This document shows positions 1 through 5,441 of a stretch of DNA of 9,212 nucleotides, piece after piece (the stretch's first letter is position 1; the number at the start of each line of letters is the position of its first letter). This DNA is from Candidatus Heimdallarchaeota archaeon. Its GTDB lineage: Archaea; Asgardarchaeota; Heimdallarchaeia; Hodarchaeales; S146-22. The notes under the pieces were generated by a model. That model did not search any database. It was given only the letters and a program-made list of their open reading frames with translations, and had not been told where the DNA came from. The stretch is taken from NCBI GenBank assembly GCA_015520535.1, contig WAPZ01000699.1, forward strand, positions 1 to 9,212. The letters are read 5' to 3'. The translations under genes and the position numbers were made by a program.

Positions 1-78
1 ATTAAATACTTTAGAAAGAAAGTTCTCACCGAAAAAGAAACCGAAAAAAATTTTCACTTTGCGTTTTTTTTATCCTTT
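1..78 (+). other. AT-rich left edge, 5' region of the TPR gene
   Basis: This stretch holds an ATTAAATA element at 1-8 that could be a TATA box, and a run of eight T at 64-71 followed by five T at 76-80, which could end transcription of a plus-strand gene lying to the left. It has no clear Shine-Dalgarno site before the TTG at 79. The reading frame of the following gene has no stop codon anywhere from 1 to 78, and also no ATG, GTG or TTG before 79. The segment could therefore be either intergenic or part of the coding region of a longer protein. Confidence 0.35.
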
Positions 79-1935
79 TTGATTGGAGATTATTCATTCA
101 TAGAGACATGGATTAAAAAAGGAGTTTTTGACAGTAAAACCGAATTTCAAATGTGGAATTTCTATGTTGACGCCATGTTGGGCACTTACAACGATAGTGA
201 TTCCTTGTTAAAGAAGATGCAAAAAATTGATCTGATATTACAGCTAAACACACATGATGAATTCTTACCGGCGTTATGGACCGCTATCAAACTTGAAGCC
301 ATGAATGCTTATGAACTTTATAATCAGGTTGCAGCACAAAAAACCCGAATAATGCGATTTTTTAATGAAACGTTGACTAAAACGGCAAAACAGCTTGCTT
401 TACAAGCATTAAGTTCTGTGTTATGGGCACACATTAAATTAGGAAACGTCCATGACGCCGAACAACTATTGACTTTTGTTGAAACGCAAAGTCTTTATCT
501 GAACCATATTCTTCTTCAAATTTGGCTACTTAATGCTAAAGCCAACCTTTATCACCTAATGGGACGATTTGATCAAGCTGAAAGACTGTTTGAAGACTAT
601 GTAGATGAACTAATCCATCTGGGAAATTTCACGCGTCTTTCTGAAGCCCTCAGAAATTTAGCTGATTTATACTTGCTGCACGGATATCTGCGAAAAGCCG
701 AAGCTCTATACGAACAATCCATCGAACTTGATGAGAATAATAAAACAAAAAAACTTCAAACGCTTATACGCTTGGCATTAACCAAACATTTGTTGGATAA
801 AAGACATGAAAGTTCTTCTTTACTGAAAGAAATAGAAAAAAAACTCCCTAAAGACCAGTCATTATGGTCCTACGAAGTTGTCAAAGTTTTTCTCCTTATT
901 CAAATCCTAAATCATCACATTGAAAATATTCTCATGTGTCGAGACCTATTAAAAAGACGTAATCACGAAAATTTTGGCCCTTTGCGTCAAATTGAAACTG
1001 CATATTTGATTGGTCTTGCCGAAGAAACGCTTGGAAACTTAAGAAATGCCATTGAAATGTATTCTAAGGGGATTGCTGCAGCTAAACAGAAAAAACTCGG
1101 CTTTTTCGAAGTTAAACTTTATTCAGCTTTGGTTACCTCCTATCTTAAACTCTACAAGATTTCACCGACTCACACAAATATCCACCAAGCAGAAAATTTT
1201 CTCACACAAGCTATCGACAAAGCACGTAAGTTGCGGCTAAAAAAAGATCTGATTGCATTCGATATTGGCATTTTACTTATAGATGTAATAAACAAAAAAA
1301 TTGACATTTTTTCACCAAAATTACAGCAAAAGCTACATGAAATTGAACGCTATTATAAAAATAAAGGCATTCTGCAAAAAATTTTCGCCCAACTAGATAC
1401 GGAAATGCTTCATAACCAGCACATTGACACCACAACAGTTGAAGAGACCAAATACTGGTTAATTGATGGAATTATTGAGTCACTCAACATCGCCAATGCT
1501 TATAATTACCCCCCATATTCGAAAAAAGGAAAAGTCGAGTTTATCGGCTTATATGTTATTAATAAGGAATCATCTCTTCCCATTTTCGAATATGTCTTTG
1601 ATCAGAACTTTAACACACAGTCGGGGCTTTTAGCCAGCGTACTTGGTGTAATTCAAAAAATTATGGCAACAATTACCAAAGATGCTGATTCAGAAGCCTC
1701 AATCCAAAAAATTGAACATGAAAAAACCACCCTTATTTTTGAGCAAAGCAAGCATGCACTTTATGTGTTAATTTCAAAAAGTGATAATTATCTTGTTCGA
1801 CTTTTCCTCCGCCGAATCGTTGACGAATTTGAGCACAAATACATAAAATATAACTACACAAATAAAATTCTACCAAAGCAAGAAACCCAAAATATAATCA
1901 CCCAACTCTATCGCCAAATAATCATCCAAGAATAA
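79..1935 (+). CDS. TPR-repeat protein with C-terminal longin/roadblock-like domain
   Basis: The protein has 618 residues if it begins at the TTG at 79; the first in-frame ATG is at 151. It is almost entirely helical. TPR-like helix pairs are visible at about 105-130, 147-172, 187-217, 303-335 and 343-385, with the usual small and aromatic spacing (for example ALRNLADLYLLHGYLRKAEA at 190-209). Residues 487-592 differ: a strand (FIGLYVINKE), a second strand (PIFEYVFDQ), a hydrophobic helix (GLLASVLGVIQKIMATIT), strands (TTLIFEQ, ALYVLISK) and a long final helix. This order resembles the small longin/roadblock-like domains fused to many Asgard archaeal proteins. TPR proteins act as protein-binding scaffolds, so a cytosolic adaptor role, possibly linked to small GTPases, is plausible but unproven. 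There is no signal peptide or membrane segment. The gene stands alone, converging on the archaeosortase gene. The TPR call is firm; the terminal domain is by eye only. The frame is open to the window edge, so the gene may be 5'-truncated. Confidence 0.8.
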   Translation: MIGDYSFIETWIKKGVFDSKTEFQMWNFYVDAMLGTYNDSDSLLKKMQKIDLILQLNTHDEFLPALWTAIKLEAMNAYELYNQVAAQKTRIMRFFNETLTKTAKQLALQALSSVLWAHIKLGNVHDAEQLLTFVETQSLYLNHILLQIWLLNAKANLYHLMGRFDQAERLFEDYVDELIHLGNFTRLSEALRNLADLYLLHGYLRKAEALYEQSIELDENNKTKKLQTLIRLALTKHLLDKRHESSSLLKEIEKKLPKDQSLWSYEVVKVFLLIQILNHHIENILMCRDLLKRRNHENFGPLRQIETAYLIGLAEETLGNLRNAIEMYSKGIAAAKQKKLGFFEVKLYSALVTSYLKLYKISPTHTNIHQAENFLTQAIDKARKLRLKKDLIAFDIGILLIDVINKKIDIFSPKLQQKLHEIERYYKNKGILQKIFAQLDTEMLHNQHIDTTTVEETKYWLIDGIIESLNIANAYNYPPYSKKGKVEFIGLYVINKESSLPIFEYVFDQNFNTQSGLLASVLGVIQKIMATITKDADSEASIQKIEHEKTTLIFEQSKHALYVLISKSDNYLVRLFLRRIVDEFEHKYIKYNYTNKILPKQETQNIITQLYRQIIIQE

Positions 1936-1956
1936 CAAGAATAGCAAAAGCAAAAG

Positions 1957-1963
1957 AAAAAAA
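1957..1963 (-). terminator. T-rich terminator of the archaeosortase gene
   Basis: Seven A on the plus strand read as seven T on the minus strand, about 40 bases past the archaeosortase stop codon. Archaeal RNA polymerase terminates at such U-rich tracts. The gap between two convergent genes is where one would expect it. No stem-loop is evident. Confidence 0.45.
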
Positions 1964-1988
1964 TGTGTGAAAAGAAGAAAGAAATTAC

Positions 1989-1995
1989 TTTTTTT
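1989..1995 (+). terminator. T-rich terminator of the TPR gene
   Basis: A run of seven T lies 54 bases after the TAA stop of the TPR gene, within the convergent intergenic gap, and fits an archaeal oligo-T termination signal. With the opposite-strand T tract at 1957-1963 it forms a bidirectional terminator region. Confidence 0.45.
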
Positions 1996-2002
1996 GCGCT
2001 GA

Positions 2003-2734
2003 TTAAATTTTGTTTAGCACCCAAGAAATTTTGATCCACGCATATTCCATAAAGTCAGCAAAAGTATCGATTATTGGCACACCCATCCGTTCAATGACCC
2101 AAGCAAAAAACAACGTGCCAAAAAAGCCGATTATTTTTGTGGGAATGTCATGGCCCCAGTAAAATGCTGTCATCGGATCCATTCCAAATTGGGTAACCAA
2201 AATAGTCGTGGTTATCAGATGAAAGGCGATTCTAAGACTATTGCCGATAAACAAGAAAATGAAAAAGCTAAAAGCGGCAAGAATTTTGTTTCTCCAAGGC
2301 GCTTCTGTGATAGCAATCAATGCTAAGAGAATCGCACCCGCTTGCATTCCTGTACATGCTTTTACTATCCAATACTCTGTATTATTAGACGGAATGTATA
2401 TACCCGGTGTATTATCATTTCCCTCTAAAAAGATTCCTTCGCCACGCAAACTTTCTGGTAACGGGTTTGCTGGTGGGTAATTCTCGATATTAAAAAGCGT
2501 CAATACCATACTGATTAGATCAGCGGTGGGTTTTTCCAGCCATACATAGTCTGAGGCTATATAGATACTCACTGATAAAACGACTAATATAATAAAACTA
2601 CCAAGAATATAAAGATCGTCAAATTCGGGTCCTTCTGACGTCTGTGTTCTGAGTTCAGCAGCTGTTTTTTGCGCTTTTTCTGTAGTAACAGCCGTTGAAC
2701 TTATACTTGCGGTTTTGGATATAGTACCATCCAT
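2003..2734 (-). CDS. Archaeosortase/exosortase-family transpeptidase
   Basis: This is a polytopic membrane protein of 243 residues from the ATG at 2734, or 247 from an in-frame TTG at 2746. Numbering below is from the ATG. The three hallmark residues of the exosortase/archaeosortase family are present: Cys127 in ACTGMQAGAILL, Arg168 in GNSLRIAFHL and His195 in YWGHDIPTK. The family cuts C-terminal sorting tails (hydrophobic segment plus basic residues) from surface proteins and often transfers the protein to a lipid anchor. Hydrophobic segments lie at about 42-61, 126-145, 151-173 and 197-214, with a long probably external loop between the first and second. The first 40 residues are polar and Ser/Thr/Gln-rich with no signal peptide. 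The ATG is preferred because GGTGA lies 5 bases before it, and the TTG falls inside that site. No protein with a recognisable sorting tail is encoded in the window, so the substrate is unknown. Family assignment is strong; the subfamily is not resolved. Confidence 0.85.
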   Translation of the reverse strand: MDGTISKTASISSTAVTTEKAQKTAAELRTQTSEGPEFDDLYILGSFIILVVLSVSIYIASDYVWLEKPTADLISMVLTLFNIENYPPANPLPESLRGEGIFLEGNDNTPGIYIPSNNTEYWIVKACTGMQAGAILLALIAITEAPWRNKILAAFSFFIFLFIGNSLRIAFHLITTTILVTQFGMDPMTAFYWGHDIPTKIIGFFGTLFFAWVIERMGVPIIDTFADFMEYAWIKISWVLNKI

Positions 2735-2739
2735 TCTTT

Positions 2740-2744
2740 TCACC
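2740..2744 (-). promoter_or_regulatory. Shine-Dalgarno site GGTGA that fixes the archaeosortase start
   Basis: GGTGA on the minus strand lies 5 bases upstream of the ATG at 2734 and matches the expected complement of the archaeal 16S rRNA 3' end. It overlaps the alternative TTG (2746-2744), which favours the ATG as the start. Confidence 0.55.
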
Positions 2745-2749
2745 AAGCA

Positions 2750-2768
2750 CTTATCACGCCTTGATAAG
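2750..2768. repeat. Perfect 7-bp inverted repeat upstream of the archaeosortase gene
   Basis: CTTATCA and TGATAAG flank the five bases CGCCT. The repeat sits 16 bases before the ATG of the archaeosortase gene and contains the TGA and TAA codons that end the small leader frame. It could bind a dimeric transcription regulator as DNA, or form a short hairpin in the mRNA leader. The symmetry is seen directly; any function is inferred. Confidence 0.5.
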
Positions 2769-2795
2769 ACGAGTCAGATTTCTCATGTTTTCCAA
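2754..2795 (-). CDS. Possible 13-codon leader peptide upstream of the archaeosortase gene
   Basis: A TTG at 2795 opens a 13-codon frame reading (M)ENMRNLTRLIKA, followed by TGA and an adjacent TAA. The strong Shine-Dalgarno site AAAGGAGGA (2801-2809) is spaced 6 bases from the TTG. The frame is out of phase with the archaeosortase and ends 19 bases before its ATG. Its strong ribosome site and its stop within an inverted repeat suggest translation, perhaps a leader coupled to the next gene. An alternative is that a one-base sequence error or mutation has separated the original N-terminus from the archaeosortase frame. In that case the fused start would run through the open stretch at 2773-2747. 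Neither option can be settled from this sequence. Confidence 0.3.
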   Translation of the reverse strand: MENMRNLTRLIKA

Positions 2796-2800
2796 GTATT

Positions 2801-2809
2801 TCCTCCTTT
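2801..2809 (-). promoter_or_regulatory. Strong Shine-Dalgarno site not positioned for a long gene
   Basis: AAAGGAGGA on the minus strand is among the best ribosome-binding matches in the window, yet it lies more than 65 bases from the archaeosortase ATG. The only start it is spaced for is the TTG at 2795 that opens the 13-codon frame. Confidence 0.5.
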
Positions 2810-2842
2810 AAAAATATTCTTAATCGACACAATCCGATGACC

Positions 2843-2854
2843 CTTTTAATTTTC
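2843..2854 (-). promoter_or_regulatory. Possible TATA box for the archaeosortase transcript
   Basis: On the minus strand this reads CGAAAATTAAAAGG, an A/T-rich TATA-like element preceded by purines. A transcription start about 25 bases downstream, near 2820, would include the strong Shine-Dalgarno site in the leader. A second A/T-rich element closer to it (about 2810-2820) would give a start too far downstream to include that site. Confidence 0.25.
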
Positions 2855-3060
2855 GTTACGTTTTACGTCCCAAATTACATCACGGCAAACAAAAAAACCA
2901 AACAACGAAATAGTTTTACAACTAAATGTTTGGCGAAAAATTATATGGCAGTTTTAATTGAAAAATTGACCAGAAAACGTTTTAAATTGTTCAAATCATT
3001 TTTTATTCTTGATGAAAAGCATACCAATAAGTGATACGACTAAGAGGATGCGTATTATAA
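2855..3060. other. AT-rich divergent intergenic region
   Basis: Together with the leader region, this separates the minus-strand archaeosortase gene from the plus-strand acetyltransferase gene. It contains a TATA-like AAAAATTATATGG at about 2936-2948 for plus-strand transcription, a second A/T-rich stretch at about 2981-3008, and GAGG at 3044-3047, which is 13 bases from the ATG at 3061. A 65-codon plus-strand frame starting at 2837 crosses it, but its composition and lack of a ribosome site make it an unlikely gene. Confidence 0.4.
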
Positions 3061-3690
3061 ATGAGTAAAAGAAAAACGCGTGAATCTATAAAATTACGAA
3101 GATTTTTCCTACGACCGGAAGCTGAAACTACGTCTTCTACCACCACTGAACACGTACAACCCACCGAAGCACCAAAGAAATACCGCTATATCCTAATGAA
3201 AGCAAAATGGGAGGATGTTTTACCATTTGCTGAAGCGGTTAAGAAGAAGTTGGAAAACGACCCACTTCAAAAAATCATTAAAATTAAAAAATTAAATCAC
3301 GAAACCGATGCTGAAGCCTTTGCAAATCTCTATAATGTAATTTTCGTCACGGCTCCCGATCCTTACCGAGCAATGACACCACAAGATGCGTTACTATTCA
3401 AAGAGGATTGGACATACCTAGCATGGCTGTACGGAAAACCGATTGGATTCATCTCGTTGACCATTGAAGAGGAGGAAAATGGAAAACGTATTGGTGTAAT
3501 TGCCGGAATCGGTGTCATTCCTAACTATCGTCGAAGAAAAATCGCATTACGTCTAGCATTAAAAGCTTACGAATTCTTTCAAGAAAATAACGTGTCTGAA
3601 CTCGTATGTGAAGTCTATGAAAAAAATCATCTCTCATACAACTTTATAAAATCACTAGGATTTAAAGAAGCCGGTGAAATTTATTTGTAA
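3061..3690 (+). CDS. GNAT-family N-acetyltransferase
   Basis: This 209-residue protein is a likely acetyl-CoA-dependent acetyltransferase. Residues 1-42 are basic, then Ser/Thr-rich, and look disordered. The GNAT fold occupies about 75-209: a strand at 118-133 (YLAWLYGKPIGFISLTI), motif A at 147-165 with the acetyl-CoA pyrophosphate loop YRRRKIA, a helix (LRLALKAYEFF), a strand (SELVCEVYEKN) and the closing motif with Asn189 and SYNFIKSLGF. The layout resembles RimI-like and protein N-terminal acetyltransferases, but the substrate cannot be told. The canonical RxxGxG/A loop appears as RRRKIA, so its second glycine position is alanine and its first is lysine. The ATG at 3061 is the earliest possible start because TAA lies directly before it. 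GAGG sits 13 bases upstream, which is far for a ribosome site. The gene is alone on its strand, facing panB. Confidence 0.85.
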   Translation: MSKRKTRESIKLRRFFLRPEAETTSSTTTEHVQPTEAPKKYRYILMKAKWEDVLPFAEAVKKKLENDPLQKIIKIKKLNHETDAEAFANLYNVIFVTAPDPYRAMTPQDALLFKEDWTYLAWLYGKPIGFISLTIEEEENGKRIGVIAGIGVIPNYRRRKIALRLALKAYEFFQENNVSELVCEVYEKNHLSYNFIKSLGFKEAGEIYL

Positions 3691-3760
3691 CCTACTACGG
3701 CAAGTTTATCCGCCCACTCATCCGCGAGCCGCCACACATATTCTTTTTCTCCTTCACATC
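3691..3760. other. GC-rich convergent spacer between the acetyltransferase and panB
   Basis: This 70-base gap is noticeably richer in G and C than the rest of the window, mainly at 3690-3735. Only a weak five-T run (3744-3748) is available as a terminator for the plus-strand gene. A run of seven T at 3805-3811, inside the end of panB, could also serve. No minus-strand T tract follows panB here. Confidence 0.35.
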
Positions 3761-4567
3761 TTATTCTGACGAATAGGAATGCTCTTCGATCGTTGGAAAA
3801 AGGCTTTTTTTAACCTCTTCATTGTATTTTTTCAAGGCATCTAACATAGGAGCGTAAAATTGCCCATATTGTTTGACAAATCGAGGCTTAAAACCCGGAA
3901 AGAGACCAAGCACATCATGAAATACCAACACTTGCCCGTCACAATAAGGTCCCGCACCTATCCCAATGGTCGGCACATCCACACTTTCTGTAATTTTTTT
4001 TGCCAACTGCCACGGCACACTTTCTAAAACAATCGAAAATACACCAAGATCAGCTAACAACTTTGCATCCTCTAAAATTCTCTTTGCCGCTTCTTGTGTT
4101 TTCCCTTGTACTTTAAACCCACCAAAACGATGAATATATTGCGGTGTCAGACCTAAATGCCCCATAACAGCGATACCCGCGTCTAAAATCGCCTCAATTG
4201 CCGCTTTTCGTTCGCGACCACCTTCCAACTTTACCGCTTGCATATGTCCTTCTCGAATAAAGCGACCCGCATTTTCTACGGCTTTTTCTACGCTCACTGA
4301 AAAGGAAAGAAACGGCATATCTCCAACTAAAAATGCTGTTTTTGCACCACGCGCAACCGCCTGGCAATGTCGTATCATATCCTCCATTGTCACTGACAGC
4401 GTATCTTGATATCCCAGCATCACCATACCTAAAGAATCACCAACTAAGATAATATCTGTACCAGCTTCATCTACTAAACGCGCTGAAACGTAATCATACG
4501 CCGTCAACATGGTGATTTTCTCTTTTTCTTGCTTCATCTTATAAAAATCTAATACTGTTTTTCTCAT
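3761..4567 (-). CDS. panB: 3-methyl-2-oxobutanoate hydroxymethyltransferase
   Basis: PanB transfers a hydroxymethyl group from 5,10-methylene-tetrahydrofolate (or the archaeal pterin equivalent) to 2-oxoisovalerate, giving ketopantoate, the first committed step of pantoate synthesis. It is cytosolic and adopts a TIM barrel. The 268 residues match the usual family length. Visible signatures are TAYDYVSARLVDEAG (22-36), the metal-site aspartates Asp44 (LVGDSLGMVMLG) and Asp83 (VGDMPF), the substrate-binding VKLEGG (112-117), the catalytic Glu182 in LESVP and IGIGAGPYCDGQVLVFHDVLG (201-221). The C-terminus FPTIEEHSYSSE is typical. The ATG is supported by GAGGTGA, spaced 8 bases. This is the last gene of the CoA operon, 8 bases after PPS, and its ribosome site overlaps the PPS stop, suggesting translational coupling. 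Confidence 0.97.
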   Translation of the reverse strand: MRKTVLDFYKMKQEKEKITMLTAYDYVSARLVDEAGTDIILVGDSLGMVMLGYQDTLSVTMEDMIRHCQAVARGAKTAFLVGDMPFLSFSVSVEKAVENAGRFIREGHMQAVKLEGGRERKAAIEAILDAGIAVMGHLGLTPQYIHRFGGFKVQGKTQEAAKRILEDAKLLADLGVFSIVLESVPWQLAKKITESVDVPTIGIGAGPYCDGQVLVFHDVLGLFPGFKPRFVKQYGQFYAPMLDALKKYNEEVKKSLFPTIEEHSYSSE

Positions 4568-4575
4568 ACCTTATC

Positions 4576-4582
4576 TCACCTC
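4576..4582 (-). promoter_or_regulatory. panB Shine-Dalgarno site overlapping the PPS stop codon
   Basis: GAGGTGA on the minus strand contains the TGA stop codon of the upstream synthetase gene and lies 8 bases before the panB ATG. A terminating ribosome would sit directly at the next initiation site, so the two genes are probably translated together. Confidence 0.65.
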
Positions 4583-5397
4583 TGAAAAAGTCGAGACACT
4601 TCAGCAAATTTTTCTTCAAATAACGTCGGAAGTTGCGCTGTCATCCCTTTAATTGCTTTTTTTAACAATTTTTTATTATCATATGATTTAACAAGTCGTT
4701 CTAATTCTTCTTTTGGCTGATCACGTAATTTTTGCGCAAATTGTGTCATTTCTGGCAGTGCTCGAATAATATTATTGACAATCGTAATATGAGCAGCTAA
4801 TGCGGTTCGAGAAAGCGGATTTAAATCAATAGCAATCACTTTTTTTCCTAATAAGCGCAAAGCTTGCGTTCGATCACCATCTTCTAATGGCACTAAAACT
4901 ACATCAGCACGATAAATTCCCCGTGAATCTACAATTCTTCTGGCATGCGATAATTCTCGTATTTTAACTTGGTGTTCAGGATCTGCACCTAACACTTCAG
5001 TCGCACCCGCATCTAAGAGGGCAGACTTTATCGCTTCTTCCCGCTGTCGGGTACGATAAAATAAATTCACCTCTAAAGGCGCATTAACAGTCTTTGAAAA
5101 TTCCACAACCGCTTCGGGACATAATGCTGCTACATTTCCATTCACACTAATTATAGGGTGTTCAGCCAGAAGTAACAACGCTACTGCGGCTTTTTCTTGT
5201 TCTAATGCCCACTTCGGTGTCTTTTCCCCGATTAAATAATCAAACGCCTCACCACGCCCATGTGCCACTAAACCCGCTAACGCAACAATATGACGCTTAT
5301 AACCCTCGATCACTTTTTCTCGTAATAATAGTGATTGATACCGCGGATGATCCGGTGGAATCTCTATATGATCTTCGTTCCTTTGTGTCTGCGTCAT
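4576..5397 (-). CDS. 4-phosphopantoate--beta-alanine ligase (phosphopantothenate synthetase)
   Basis: This archaeal enzyme (PPS, COG1701 family) joins 4-phosphopantoate and beta-alanine with ATP to make 4'-phosphopantothenate. With pantoate kinase it replaces bacterial PanC plus pantothenate kinase. The protein is 273 residues from the ATG at 5397, or 279 from an ATG at 5415. The downstream start is chosen because GAGGG lies 7 bases before it, while the upstream ATG has no ribosome site. Family signatures (numbered from 5415) are HPRYQSL (23-29), AHGRGEAFDYLIGE (51-64), ISVNGNVAAL (89-98), EVNLFYRTRQRE (115-126), VPLEDGDRTQAL (175-186), IAIDLNPLSRTA (194-205) and VNNIIRALPEM (213-223). Length and motifs are complete. 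It lies between pantoate kinase and panB in the operon, next to the enzymes that make its substrate. No standard short gene symbol is used beyond PPS. Confidence 0.95.
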   Translation of the reverse strand: MTQTQRNEDHIEIPPDHPRYQSLLLREKVIEGYKRHIVALAGLVAHGRGEAFDYLIGEKTPKWALEQEKAAVALLLLAEHPIISVNGNVAALCPEAVVEFSKTVNAPLEVNLFYRTRQREEAIKSALLDAGATEVLGADPEHQVKIRELSHARRIVDSRGIYRADVVLVPLEDGDRTQALRLLGKKVIAIDLNPLSRTALAAHITIVNNIIRALPEMTQFAQKLRDQPKEELERLVKSYDNKKLLKKAIKGMTAQLPTLFEEKFAEVSRLFQR

Positions 5398-5404
5398 TAT
5401 TTGT

Positions 5405-5409
5405 CCCTC
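5405..5409 (-). promoter_or_regulatory. Shine-Dalgarno site GAGGG that decides the PPS start
   Basis: GAGGG on the minus strand lies 7 bases before the ATG at 5397 and inside the extra six codons that the upstream ATG (5415) would add. Bases 5416-5441 contain nothing resembling a ribosome site, so 5397 is favoured. Confidence 0.55.
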
Positions 5410-5441
5410 ATTCATTTATTCGTATCGTATGGTAAATAACA

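Noticed and set aside
2837..3034. 65-codon plus-strand open frame in the divergent intergenic region
   Set aside because: It overlaps the proposed archaeosortase promoter, has no ribosome site, and its composition (Lys/Asn/Thr/Phe from A/T runs) looks like random AT-rich sequence.
3048..3068. Six-codon frame ATG...TAA overlapping the acetyltransferase start
   Set aside because: The GAGG directly abuts its ATG, leaving no spacing for a ribosome site; it is probably chance.
3690..3735. GC-rich spacer considered as a tRNA or other structured RNA
   Set aside because: No acceptor stem, T-loop or consistent cloverleaf pairing could be found on either strand.
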